Of a stretch of DNA of 64,000 bases, positions 49,859 to 60,709 are shown piece after piece. This stretch comes from Vreelandella subglaciescola (GTDB lineage Bacteria; Pseudomonadota; Gammaproteobacteria; Pseudomonadales; Halomonadaceae), in contig NZ_LT670847.1 in NCBI RefSeq assembly GCF_900142895.1, forward strand, positions 2,356,001 through 2,420,000. The letters are read 5' to 3'. How positions within the stretch are numbered: the first letter of the stretch is position 1; each line of letters opens with the position of its first letter. Made by a program: the position numbers and the translations under genes. Below the pieces are notes generated by a model that was not told the origin of the DNA, made no database searches, and saw nothing but the letters and a program-made list of their open reading frames with translations.

Positions 49859-50278
49859 CTAAAGCGACAGCCCTTCGATCTGGCCCAGCAGCTGGTCGCG
49901 CGCGCTGGCCTGCTGGTCCTGGGTATACGGCCGGGGCTCGCCCTGGCCCCATACCGGTGCTGGCCATGCCTCGTCGCGGCGGGTGCGCACTACCACGTGA
50001 ACGTGCAGCTGGCTGACCACGTTGCCAAGCGTGGCAATGTTGATTTTGTCGCCGTGAAAACCGTCTTTCATCGCCGCCCCCAGCGCGCCGGCTTCGCGCC
50101 ACAACTGCTGTTGGTCGGCGGCGGACAGGTCGAAAACTTCGCTGACGCCGGGCAAGCGCGGCACCAGTATTGCCCAGGGGAAGCGCGCGTCGTTCATCAG
50201 CAGAACGCGGCACAGCGGCAGCTCGGTGACGGGCAGGGTATCCGCTTCCAGGCGCTCATCAAGGGCAATATCATTCAT
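49859..50278 (-). CDS. HIT family protein
   Basis: A 139-residue histidine-triad protein, a nucleotide hydrolase or transferase fold. The triad HVHVV is in SQLHVHVVVRTRRD near residues 94-105. The N-terminal LCRVLLMNDARFPWAILVPR is typical of a proteobacterial HIT subgroup of unknown substrate. The start at 50278 (MNDIALDERL) is chosen over an upstream ATG at 50338. Confidence 0.9.
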   Translation of the reverse strand: MNDIALDERLEADTLPVTELPLCRVLLMNDARFPWAILVPRLPGVSEVFDLSAADQQQLWREAGALGAAMKDGFHGDKINIATLGNVVSQLHVHVVVRTRRDEAWPAPVWGQGEPRPYTQDQQASARDQLLGQIEGLSL

Positions 50279-50438
50279 CGGCCGGCCTCTCGGGGTTGGG
50301 CGAAGGGTGCGCAGAATGCGACGAAAGGCCAAGAGCATAGCAGGCCAGCGCTATCGACCAACATGGTCGGCGCGCACTTTGTTAAATGCCGCCAGATTAA
50401 ACACTGGCAAACGCAACGCTGTTAGGCTAATTATACGT

Positions 50439-50454
50439 CAAGGACGCGTCCTTG
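50439..50454. promoter_or_regulatory. Perfect 16-bp palindrome upstream of the entericidin-like gene
   Basis: caaggacgcgtccttg, two 8-bp arms with no spacer, 65 bases before the ATG. It could be an operator. Nothing else identifies a regulator. Confidence 0.4.
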
Positions 50455-50519
50455 TGCGTGAGCGATGTTGACCTCTACACCGGTCACGACATCATAAAAC
50501 CTGTTGAAAGGAGCCAACG

Positions 50520-50681
50520 ATGAAAGCGATTACCACCAAAAGTGCGGTGACAAAAGTGCTGCTGAGCGGTCTGGCCGCGTTGCTGATGGCCGGCATGCTG
50601 ACCGGCTGCAACACCTTTGCCGGGATGGGGAAAGACGTGGAAAAAGGCGGTGAAGCCGTGCAGGACGCCGCCAACAGCTAA
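50520..50681 (+). CDS. Entericidin A/B-like small lipoprotein
   Basis: A 53-residue lipoprotein: a basic start MKAITTKS, a hydrophobic stretch, lipobox MLTGC with lipidated Cys30, then NTFAGMGKDVEKGGEAVQD. The motif NT-x-GxGxDVxxGG is characteristic of entericidins, where EcnB is a bacteriolytic toxin under stress and EcnA its antidote. Only one such gene is here. It has a GGAG ribosome site seven bases before the ATG and a long hairpin after the stop. Confidence 0.85.
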   Translation: MKAITTKSAVTKVLLSGLAALLMAGMLTGCNTFAGMGKDVEKGGEAVQDAANS

Positions 50682-50687
50682 GTTTTT

Positions 50688-50722
50688 CCACTGCCGGGCA
50701 GATTGTCTCTGCCCGGCAGTGG
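50688..50722. terminator. Hairpin between convergent entericidin-like and membrane protein genes
   Basis: A perfect 13-bp stem ccactgccgggca/tgcccggcagtgg with a 9-base loop. No T run follows in either direction, although ttttt precedes it on the plus strand. It probably serves both convergent genes. Confidence 0.6.
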
Positions 50723-50723
50723 G

Positions 50724-51743
50724 CTATTGATAGCGATCCTTCCACGCCTGCCGGCTGACCTGATCCTTGAGCATTTCCAGCGCGTCGATCAGCACCGCCT
50801 CGGTGACTTCGGCGCTGCCTTCGTCGACCTTCAGCCAGGCGTCAAAGCCGCTGTCGGCGGTATGCGCGACCAGCGTACGAAATTCCCGCGAATGAATCCC
50901 CTGCGCCAGCTCGTCCACCAGCCGTTGCGCCACGCCGGAAAGCGACGCTTCAAGGCTTTGCGACACCGCGCTGCCCATGGGCAGACGCTCCAGCCGCCGA
51001 ATCTCGGGGCTTTCCCGCAGCGTGCGGCCGACCACGTCGCTGATATAGCCCATGACTGCGTCGCGATTGCCGCCGTAGGCCTGACCGGCGCTGGCCTCGA
51101 TGCGCTGGGTGATCTCGTGAATCAGCTGCTGCTTGCGCGGCGCCACGACCCGGTTGATGACGCTGTCGGCCAGCGAGCTGTTGGCGCTGACCTGCTGCTG
51201 CACGTTGCTCAGCAGCCGCACGGCAATCCGGTCGGACAGCTCTTCAAGCAGGATGTCGTAGTACTTGGCCACGAAACGGTAGGCCGCCCAGCGTTTAATG
51301 TGGATCAGCCCCAGGCGGTTCAGGCGGTGCAGCAGCGAGATAAGCCGCAGCGCCCGCAGCAGGCGAAAGCCGGTGAGCGGAATGCAGCCGAGCACGTCGT
51401 ACCAGTGCACAAAGGGGTAGAAAAACCAGCGGTGGTAGCGCCGCTCGACAACCGCTACCGTCCAGCCGAGCAGCACATCCACGAGAAACAGCGCGACAAA
51501 CGCCAGGTCGATCCGGAAAAAACGCTGGTGGATGGTGCTGTCATACCACGCGTGCGCCGCCGGGGCGACGGCCTGAAACGCCTCGTTCAGCGGCTCGACC
51601 AGATACAGGGAATCCACCAGCAGCAGCGTCAGGTTGGCCACCACGGCGATGATGATCAGCACGTCCCAGCTTAAGTGGGCGATTTCGGCCGCGCGCGGTA
51701 ATGGCCGTACGCGATGCTTGGCAAAAGGCGGTGTGGCAGACAT
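50724..51743 (-). CDS. Voltage-sensor-like membrane protein without a pore
   Basis: A 339-residue protein. The N-terminal 145 residues look like a four-segment voltage-sensor domain: S1 VLIIIAVVANLTLLLVD, S2 RIDLAFVALFLVDVLLGW, S3 HWYDVLGCIPL and an S4-like helix with Arg at every third or fourth position (RLLRALRLISLLHRL). No pore helix or selectivity filter follows; instead there is a soluble helical domain of about 190 residues (ISDVVGRTLRESPEIRR, QSLEASLSGVAQRLVDEL). Relatives are commonly labelled ion transporter or hypothetical. Function is unknown. Confidence 0.7.
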   Translation of the reverse strand: MSATPPFAKHRVRPLPRAAEIAHLSWDVLIIIAVVANLTLLLVDSLYLVEPLNEAFQAVAPAAHAWYDSTIHQRFFRIDLAFVALFLVDVLLGWTVAVVERRYHRWFFYPFVHWYDVLGCIPLTGFRLLRALRLISLLHRLNRLGLIHIKRWAAYRFVAKYYDILLEELSDRIAVRLLSNVQQQVSANSSLADSVINRVVAPRKQQLIHEITQRIEASAGQAYGGNRDAVMGYISDVVGRTLRESPEIRRLERLPMGSAVSQSLEASLSGVAQRLVDELAQGIHSREFRTLVAHTADSGFDAWLKVDEGSAEVTEAVLIDALEMLKDQVSRQAWKDRYQ

Positions 51744-51763
51744 TCAGCTTCCTCTCGGCGGCG

Positions 51764-52288
51764 TTAACGGGATGCCAGGTGCTCCTGCTGGGCGCGTTCC
51801 TGAGCCTTTTCGGCTTCCTTGCGCAGCTTCTTGCGCAGCGCCGCTTTTTCAAAGCGTAGCTTCTGCAGCGGCGTATTCAGCGACAGCGGCGGTACCTTGG
51901 CGGGTTTGCCGTTGTCGTCGACCGACACCATGGTCAGATAGCAGCTGTTGGTGTGGCGGACGATCTTGTGGCGAATGTCCTCGGCCAGCACCTTGATGCC
52001 GACTTCCATTGACGAGCTCCCCACGTGGTTGACGGACGCCAGAAACGTCACCAGCTCGCCGACGTGAATGGGCTGCTTGAACAGCACCTGATCCACCGAC
52101 AGCGTGACCACATAGTGACCCGCATAGCGGCTGGCGCAGGCATAAGCCACTTCATCGAGTTTTTTGAGGATCGCGCCGCCGTGTACCTTGCCGCTGAAGT
52201 TGGCCATATCCGGCGTCATCAGCACGGTCATGGAAAGTTCCTGCTGGTCGGGCAGCGTTGCATAGTGCGTATCGGCACTTTGGGTCAT
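51764..52288 (-). CDS. Acyl-CoA thioesterase, hotdog fold (YciA-like)
   Basis: A 174-residue hotdog thioesterase hydrolysing acyl-CoAs in the cytosol. The active-site segment is NFSGKVHGGAILKKLDEVAYACASRY with the catalytic Asp, followed by HVGELVTFLASVNHVGSSSMEVGI. It has a long charged C-terminal tail (KKLRKEAEKAQERAQQE). It lies 20 bases downstream of the voltage-sensor-like gene's start on the same strand, so it is probably transcribed first in that pair. Confidence 0.9.
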   Translation of the reverse strand: MTQSADTHYATLPDQQELSMTVLMTPDMANFSGKVHGGAILKKLDEVAYACASRYAGHYVVTLSVDQVLFKQPIHVGELVTFLASVNHVGSSSMEVGIKVLAEDIRHKIVRHTNSCYLTMVSVDDNGKPAKVPPLSLNTPLQKLRFEKAALRKKLRKEAEKAQERAQQEHLASR

Positions 52289-52401
52289 GTGAAGCCTTCG
52301 GGGTCAGAGGTACGGTCGTCCGTAGCATAAAAAATCATGAGCAAGCACGATAGAGGAACGCCGCGATGGCGTACAGGCTTATACCCGACTTATAGCCGGG
52401 T

Positions 52402-53763
52402 TTATAACCACAGCAGCCCCGCGCTGATCAAAGCGCCGCTGACCAGCAGCTGAAGCAGGCCGATACCCAGAATATCCCGCGCCTTGAGCCCGGTAATGGC
52501 CAGCATGGGCAACAGCCAGAACGGCTGAATCAGGTTGCTCCAGGCATCGCCCCAAGCGACGGCCATGGCCGCGCGCGGTATGCCGACGCCCAGCGCCTCG
52601 GCGGTGGGAATCACGGCCGGCGCCTGCATCAGCCACTGTTCGCCGCCAAACGGCACCAGCAGGTTCAGCGCACCGGCGCTGATAAAGACCCAGAAGGACA
52701 GCGATGCGGCGGTGGCCGGGGCTATCAGCGCTTCGGTCAGCGACAGGGCCAGTCCCGACTGCGCCATGACGGCCATGATGCCGGCATAAAGCGGGAACTG
52801 GAGGATCAGGCTGGCGGTGTTTTCGATCCCCGCGCGCAGGCAGGCGTACAGCCGCTGTGGCGTGCGGTGCAGCAGCAGCGCGGCGGCAAACAGCGCCAAA
52901 TTGAGCGTATCAAGCGTTAGCCCCTTTCTCAGCCATAGCGCGTCGTAGAGCACGAACGCGAGCCCCAGTCCGGCGACAAGCCGGGAAAGCCAGCGGCTGT
53001 GTTCCAACCGCTCGACGGGGCGGGAAAAGCGTGGGCCGCGCGGCGTCTGTGCGGCGTTATCGGGCGGCGGGGTGTTCGTGGCGTCGGCGGCGCCGCCCGA
53101 GCTTAGCAGCCGGTTGAACAGCGGCAGGGCAACGCAAAGGCTGGCGACAATGCCCAGGTTGAACGTCGTGAACAGTGTGTCATCAAGCCCCAGGGTGCCG
53201 ATCCGGTCGGCGAAGGGGTGGCTCTGGCCGGCAATGATGTGCGGTATGCGGCCGCTCAGCCCGCCGTGCCACACCACCACGCCCGAATAGGCGCTGGCGA
53301 CCAGCAGGCGGTAGTCCACCGGTACGTGGCGTGCCAGCGCCCGGGCACACAGCGCGCCCGCCACCAGCCCCAGCCCCCAGTGCAGCAGGCTGGCTGCCAG
53401 CGCTACCAGGCTGACCAGCACCAGTGCCCGGCCGGGCGTGTGAGCGACGCCGGCCAGCCGGGACCACCCGCGGTTGAGCGGCGCTGCGCCGGCCAGCGCA
53501 ATGCCGGCCAGCACCATCAGCAATACCTGCATGGAAAGCGCCAGCAGGCTAAAGGCGCCGTTGCCCCACATATCCAGCACCGCCAGCGGCGATTGCCGCT
53601 CCACGGCCACCGCCGCGATAATCACGGCCAGGCTCAGCAGTAGGGCAATAATCAGCGAGTCGGGCAGGTGGCGCTCGACCAGCCGGCGAATCGCACCCGT
53701 GACAGTACGCGTGAACGTACGGGGGAGCGTGCGAGTGAATGTGCGGGTAGCAGATTTCAGCAT
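52402..53763 (-). CDS. Short-chain fatty acid transporter, AtoE family
   Basis: A 453-residue membrane carrier of the AtoE/TIGR00366-type family with about 10-12 segments. VPFGGEQWLMQAPAVIPTAEALG and AMAVAWGDAWSNLIQPFW are the signature region. It probably imports acetoacetate or short-chain acids; no ato catabolic genes are adjacent. The N-terminus carries an odd Arg/Thr repeat (RTFTRTLPRTFTRTVTG), encoded by imperfect 12-15-base repeats. Confidence 0.85.
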   Translation of the reverse strand: MLKSATRTFTRTLPRTFTRTVTGAIRRLVERHLPDSLIIALLLSLAVIIAAVAVERQSPLAVLDMWGNGAFSLLALSMQVLLMVLAGIALAGAAPLNRGWSRLAGVAHTPGRALVLVSLVALAASLLHWGLGLVAGALCARALARHVPVDYRLLVASAYSGVVVWHGGLSGRIPHIIAGQSHPFADRIGTLGLDDTLFTTFNLGIVASLCVALPLFNRLLSSGGAADATNTPPPDNAAQTPRGPRFSRPVERLEHSRWLSRLVAGLGLAFVLYDALWLRKGLTLDTLNLALFAAALLLHRTPQRLYACLRAGIENTASLILQFPLYAGIMAVMAQSGLALSLTEALIAPATAASLSFWVFISAGALNLLVPFGGEQWLMQAPAVIPTAEALGVGIPRAAMAVAWGDAWSNLIQPFWLLPMLAITGLKARDILGIGLLQLLVSGALISAGLLWL

Positions 53764-53802
53764 GGCAATTCGTCTTGTGGAGTCAGGGAGGCGTGCCGGC
53801 CG

Positions 53803-55140
53803 TCAAGGATGTTCGCACCAGCGCGTTTTCCGATAGCGTTGATAGTAGCCGATCAGCACCGCTGAACGCACAAGGGTAAATAACATAAAGGCCAGCCACA
53901 GCCCGTGATTACCCAGCGGGCGGGTTAACCACCACGCGGGGAGATACACCGCCAGGCTGATGAAAATGCTGTTGCGCATTTCCTTCACCGCCGTGGTGCC
54001 GATAAACACGCCGTCGAAAAAGTAGCTCCACACCGCGATCAGCGGCATCACGACCATCCATGGCATGTAGACAGCCGCGGTGTCGCGCACCTCGGGCAGG
54101 TCGGTCAATAGCGCAATCAGGGCGTTGCCACCCAGCGCAAAGCACAGCGCGGCGGCAAGCGCGGTGTACAGCGAAAGGCGCGCGGTCGCGCCCACGGTGT
54201 GGGCAAAGTCGGCCCAGTCGCGGCGGCCAAAGGCGCGCCCAATCAGCGACTCCGCCGCATGGGCAAAGCCGTCCAGCGCGTAGCTGGTGAGCATGATGAA
54301 CTGCAGCAGGACGGCGTTGGCGGCCAGCACCGTGTCGCCCTGGCGGGCACCCTGCGCGGTAAAAAACGCCATGGCAAACAACAGCCCCAGCGTGCGCACG
54401 AACAGGTTGGCGTTGACGCTGAACAAGGCCTTATAGGCTGCCAGTGCGAGCAGCTGCTGGCGTAAAAACTGCCCCGGCAAGCGGCCCAGCTGGCGCAGCA
54501 CCAGATAACCGCCGAAGGCGAAGGCCGAGTAGTCGGCCAGTACGCTGGCCCAGGCTACGCCGTTGCTGCTCATGCCCAGCCCCACCACAAACCACAGGTC
54601 GAAGACGATATTGACGCTGTTGGTCAGGAGTAAAATCCACAGCGTCACCCGCGAGTTCTGCTGGCCGAGAAACCAGCCCAGAATCGCATAGTTGGCGAGC
54701 ACCGCCGGGGCGGAAAGCAGGCGGATTTCGGCGTATGCGCGCGCCAGCGGCGTGGCGGTGGCGCTGGCATCGAGCAGCCCCAGCCCCAGAGTGATCAGCG
54801 GCGAGCCAAAGATGATAAGCAGGGCGCCGATGACCGCCGCCATGATCAGCGCCTGGCCCAGCAGGTTTTTTACCGCCGAGGCCTCATCACGCCCGGCGGC
54901 CTGAGCGGTCAGCCCCGTGGTGCCCATGCGCAGAAAGCCAAAGCCCCAGTACAAGAAGCTGAACAGCGTCGCCCCCAGCGTGACCGCGGCCAGATAGCGT
55001 GAGTCGGGCAGATGGCCGACCACGGCGGTATCCACCAGTCCCAGCAGCGGCACGGTAATATTGGAGAGGATAATCGGCCACGCCAGCGTCCAGATACGCC
55101 GGCGGGTGGGAGTAGAATGCGGGGCATGCGTTGCGGTCAC
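53803..55140 (-). CDS. dinF: MATE family efflux transporter, DinF-like
   Basis: A 445-residue, 12-segment MATE exporter. RRIWTLAWPIILSNITVPLLGLVDTAVVGHL and GFLRMGTTGLTAQAAGRDE match the DinF subgroup, and the length is near E. coli DinF (441). The sequence suggests export of organic cations or oxidants. It is not next to lexA, so SOS control cannot be read from context. Confidence 0.9.
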   Translation of the reverse strand: MTATHAPHSTPTRRRIWTLAWPIILSNITVPLLGLVDTAVVGHLPDSRYLAAVTLGATLFSFLYWGFGFLRMGTTGLTAQAAGRDEASAVKNLLGQALIMAAVIGALLIIFGSPLITLGLGLLDASATATPLARAYAEIRLLSAPAVLANYAILGWFLGQQNSRVTLWILLLTNSVNIVFDLWFVVGLGMSSNGVAWASVLADYSAFAFGGYLVLRQLGRLPGQFLRQQLLALAAYKALFSVNANLFVRTLGLLFAMAFFTAQGARQGDTVLAANAVLLQFIMLTSYALDGFAHAAESLIGRAFGRRDWADFAHTVGATARLSLYTALAAALCFALGGNALIALLTDLPEVRDTAAVYMPWMVVMPLIAVWSYFFDGVFIGTTAVKEMRNSIFISLAVYLPAWWLTRPLGNHGLWLAFMLFTLVRSAVLIGYYQRYRKTRWCEHP

Positions 55141-55169
55141 GGAGGCTCCGGTGAAAAGCAGGGCCGTTT

Positions 55170-57562
<2,393 letters not shown>

Positions 57563-57733
57563 GCCGGGTTCCTCGTGGTGCGGTAATGTAAAAACGGGTA
57601 GCGGCCGTCGCCTGCGCGGGCGAGCGCCTGAGAAGTCAATGTCTGGGCGTGATCATAGCACCGGCTATGCAACGGCGTCATGCTGCGAGCACATTAGGCT
57701 GGTAGAATCATGCTTTTTTGTGCGAGAACCGCC

Positions 57734-58447
57734 ATGCAGCCGCCGTCGTCATCGTCCACCAACGCGCCACCGCCGTCATCGCGGGTCGTGGTGTCTTCCC
57801 AGCCCGGGCCACACCATGATCTGGCGCGCCGCGTGTCGCGGGCGCTTGCCAGTCCGTTGCAAAAGCCGATTGCCGAGCACACTCAGGCCGCGTTTTATCA
57901 GGCAGAAGCCTGGCTGGTCGCGCAGAACGCGCCGTTGATCCTTGATGCCGGCTGCGGCGTGGGGTTATCCACCCGGCGGCTGGCGGCGACGTTTGCCGAC
58001 CACGCGGTGATCGGCGTGGATCGCAGCGCCGATCGGCTGAGTCGCGATCACGGCGCCCTGCCCGACAACGCGTTGCTGGTGCGGGCGGATCTGGTGGACT
58101 TCTGGCGTTTGGCGCTGCGCGCCGGCTGGGCGCCTGCGCGCCACTATGTGCTGTACCCGAACCCGTACCCCAAGGCCGCGCAGCTGAAAATGCGCTGGCA
58201 CGGCCACCCCGTACTGCCGTCGCTTTTAGCACTGGGCGGGCGGCTGGAGCTGCGCACCAACTGGCGGCTGTATGCTGAAGAGTTTGCCCTGGCGGTGGTG
58301 CAGGTCACCGGCCGCGAAGCGACGCTGGCACAATACAATCCGTCGGGTGACTACCTGACCCCGTTTGAGGCCAAGTACGAGCAAAGCGGTCAGCCGCTCT
58401 GGCAGCTGACGGCCAACCTGGAGAGAGCATGGCATTTGTCTACCTGA
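57734..58447 (+). CDS. TrmB-like SAM-dependent methyltransferase
   Basis: A 237-residue class I methyltransferase. SAM motif I is LDAGCGVGLSTRRLA, with the acidic motif II VIGVDRS. The region YPNPYPKAAQLKMRWHGHP aligns with the TrmB segment usually written PDPWPKKRHxKRR, so it is a paralogue of the tRNA m7G46 methyltransferase with altered catalytic residues. The usual Asp before PW is Asn here. It may act on another RNA or have lost activity. Its last 19 bases overlap the start of the SMR pump gene. Confidence 0.75.
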   Translation: MQPPSSSSTNAPPPSSRVVVSSQPGPHHDLARRVSRALASPLQKPIAEHTQAAFYQAEAWLVAQNAPLILDAGCGVGLSTRRLAATFADHAVIGVDRSADRLSRDHGALPDNALLVRADLVDFWRLALRAGWAPARHYVLYPNPYPKAAQLKMRWHGHPVLPSLLALGGRLELRTNWRLYAEEFALAVVQVTGREATLAQYNPSGDYLTPFEAKYEQSGQPLWQLTANLERAWHLST

Positions 58448-58758
58448 TTCTGGCGGTTCTGGCCGAAGTGGTCGCCACCAGCGCGTTAAAGTCGTCGGCC
58501 GGCTTTACCCGGCTTGCGCCCAGCGCGGTGGTCGTGGTCGGCTACGGGCTGGCGTTTTATCTGTTAAGCCTGGTGCTGCGCACGCTGCCGGTGGGCGTGG
58601 CCTACGCCATCTGGGCGGGGCTGGGCATTGTGCTGGTTACTCTGGTGGGCGTGGTGGCGTTCGGCGAACGCCCGGATGTGCCCGCGGTGCTGGGTATTCT
58701 GTTGATTGTGGCGGGCGTGGTTGTGCTGCAGATGTTTTCGAAAATGAGCGTACATTAA
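58429..58758 (+). CDS. Small multidrug resistance (SMR) transporter, EmrE-like
   Basis: A 109-residue protein with four membrane segments. The essential membrane Glu13 is in LAEVVATSALK, and VAYAIWAGLGIVLVTLVG and FGERPDVPAVLGILLIVAGV are SMR hallmarks, closest to EmrE. It exports quaternary cations as an antiparallel dimer. Some relatives also move betaine or choline. It overlaps the upstream methyltransferase and is five bases from dacB. Confidence 0.9.
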   Translation: MAFVYLILAVLAEVVATSALKSSAGFTRLAPSAVVVVGYGLAFYLLSLVLRTLPVGVAYAIWAGLGIVLVTLVGVVAFGERPDVPAVLGILLIVAGVVVLQMFSKMSVH

Positions 58759-58763
58759 GGACG

Positions 58764-60227
58764 ATGACCATGATGGCTATTTTTGCGCGGCGCGCCGCCA
58801 CAACCCTGGCAGCCGCCGCGCTGACGTTCTACACCGGCTCGGCGGCCTGGGCGGATTTTTCCCGTCTGAACCAGCTGCAAGACGAGGGCTTTGCGATTAG
58901 CGCCGAGGCGCGCCTGCTGGACGGCCCGCAGCAAACGCTGGGCAGCATTAGCCCTACGCGCGCGCTGTCGCCGGCCTCGGTGACCAAAACCTACATGGCG
59001 GCGGCCACGCTGAATCGCTTTGGCCCGCAGCACCGCTTTACCACGCGGCTGAAAAGCCTCGCCAGCGCCGATGATGACGGCGTGCTCAACGGCGACCTGT
59101 GGTTTGAGGGCGGCGGCGACCCGGGGCTGACCAGCGAAAACCTGTGGCGGCTGGTGCAGCGACTGCAGCAGGCCGGCGTGCGCCATATCAACGGCGGACT
59201 GGTGGTCAGCCAGTGGCGTTTCGGGCCGGTCAAGTGCATTACTACCGATCGCTGCGAAGCGCAGGAAAAGGTGGCCAACGCTTACAGCGCGCCGCTCTCG
59301 TCCGCCGGGGTGAACTTCGGTAGCTGGTGTCTTAACGTCGCGCCCGCCGACAGGCCCGGCGAGCCGGCGCGGATTACTCACTGCGACGGCCCCCAGGCGC
59401 TGACGGCGGTGGATAACCAGCTGACCACCAAGCCCGACGACAGCGGCACCCAAATCAGCGCCGTGCGTTTGACCGGCACGCACGGCGACGTGGTGCGCGT
59501 CAGCGGGCAGATGTCCACCAACGCCTGGCCGCGTGATATCTACCGCGGCGCCAGCAACGGCGCGGAACAAACCGCCGACACGTTGACGGCAATGCTGGGG
59601 CGCTTCGGCATTACCTTTGCTCAGCCGCCCAGAGTGACGACGGCAGAGGTGCCGCAGCCGGCCAGCACACTCGCCGCGGTTGACGGCAAGCCGCTGCAGG
59701 AGCTGTTGCTGCGCACGCTGAATTATTCCAACAACTACATGGCCGATGTGCTGGCGCTGGATCTGGTCGAAACGCCCCACGCCGAATTGGAGCAGGCCGG
59801 CAGGGCGCTGGAAAGCTACGTGGCCACGCTGCCCGGCCACGGCGAGGTGACGCTGAAAAGCGGCAGCGGCCTGACCACCGACAATCGCACCACGGCCCAC
59901 GGCATCAACGTGATGCTGGAGTCGATGTATCACCAGAGCTCGCTGTTTCCGAGCTTTGTGGCCGCGCTGCAGTCGCCGGAAAACGGCGTGATGACGTTTA
60001 CCCGCCGCGGTCCGGAGAGTTTTCAGCACAACGTGATGATGAAAACCGGCACGCTCAACGAGCCGTATGCCGTGCGCGCCGCTGCGGGGTATTTCCGCAC
60101 GGCCACGGGGCGCTGGGGGGTCTTCAGCGTGCTGGTCAACGGCAGCTCGACCACGCCCTACCTCAACTGGACCAAGGTGCTTGAGCCGCTGGCTGTTGAC
60201 CTCGACGCCATGATCACTGCGCATTGA
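58764..60227 (+). CDS. dacB: D-alanyl-D-alanine carboxypeptidase/endopeptidase (PBP4)
   Basis: A periplasmic class C penicillin-binding protein trimming peptidoglycan. It has 487 residues. The signal peptide ends near GSAAWA (residue 30). The three active-site motifs are SPASVTK (SxxK), YSNNYMAD (SxN) and MMKTGTL (KTG). The large insertion between the first two motifs is typical of PBP4. Either of two ATGs (58764 or 58770/58773) could be used. Confidence 0.94.
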   Translation: MTMMAIFARRAATTLAAAALTFYTGSAAWADFSRLNQLQDEGFAISAEARLLDGPQQTLGSISPTRALSPASVTKTYMAAATLNRFGPQHRFTTRLKSLASADDDGVLNGDLWFEGGGDPGLTSENLWRLVQRLQQAGVRHINGGLVVSQWRFGPVKCITTDRCEAQEKVANAYSAPLSSAGVNFGSWCLNVAPADRPGEPARITHCDGPQALTAVDNQLTTKPDDSGTQISAVRLTGTHGDVVRVSGQMSTNAWPRDIYRGASNGAEQTADTLTAMLGRFGITFAQPPRVTTAEVPQPASTLAAVDGKPLQELLLRTLNYSNNYMADVLALDLVETPHAELEQAGRALESYVATLPGHGEVTLKSGSGLTTDNRTTAHGINVMLESMYHQSSLFPSFVAALQSPENGVMTFTRRGPESFQHNVMMKTGTLNEPYAVRAAAGYFRTATGRWGVFSVLVNGSSTTPYLNWTKVLEPLAVDLDAMITAH

Positions 60228-60279
60228 TCGTGACCGACTCCACCGTGACTGATGCATGACGACTGAACGAGGTAAAGGC

Positions 60280-60651
60280 ATGAAGCCACGGCATACCGGA
60301 TTAACGCACCTGCTGCACTCAACGCGCTACTCGCTCAAGGGGCTTACCGCGGCGTTTCGCCACGAAGCGGCGTTTCGTCAGGAAGTCTTTCTCTGTGCGC
60401 TGCTATTGCCGCTGGCCGTGTGGCTGGGACAGAGCGTGGCGGAGGTCTTGCTGCTGGTGGGCAGCTGCGTGCTGGTGCTGGTCGCAGAGCTGCTCAACAG
60501 CGCGATTGAAAACGTGGTGGACCGCATTGGCACCGAGCACCACGAGCTTTCCGGCCGCGCCAAGGACATCGGCTCGGCGGCGGTGATGCTGGCGCTGCTG
60601 TTCGCCGGACTGACCTGGGCGCTGCTACTCTGGCAGCGCTTCTGGGGCTGA
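60280..60651 (+). CDS. dgkA: Diacylglycerol kinase
   Basis: A 123-residue trimeric membrane kinase recycling diacylglycerol to phosphatidate. The catalytic signature is AELLNSAIENVVDRIGTEHHELSGRAKDIGSAAV, with three membrane helices. The ATG at 60280 has a GAGGTAA ribosome site and gives the E. coli-like length (122); the ATG at 60256 is less likely. Confidence 0.95.
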   Translation: MKPRHTGLTHLLHSTRYSLKGLTAAFRHEAAFRQEVFLCALLLPLAVWLGQSVAEVLLLVGSCVLVLVAELLNSAIENVVDRIGTEHHELSGRAKDIGSAAVMLALLFAGLTWALLLWQRFWG

Positions 60652-60709
60652 GACGACAGGGCTGAGACGACAGGGCGGATAAACCGGGCTGACAAAGAGG
60701 ACGGGCACA

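Noticed and set aside
53690..53765. The Arg/Thr repeat at the AtoE N-terminus as a regulatory repeat or targeting signal
   Set aside because: It is a short imperfect coding repeat inside a cytosolic N-terminal tail, and nothing indicates a function beyond slippage.
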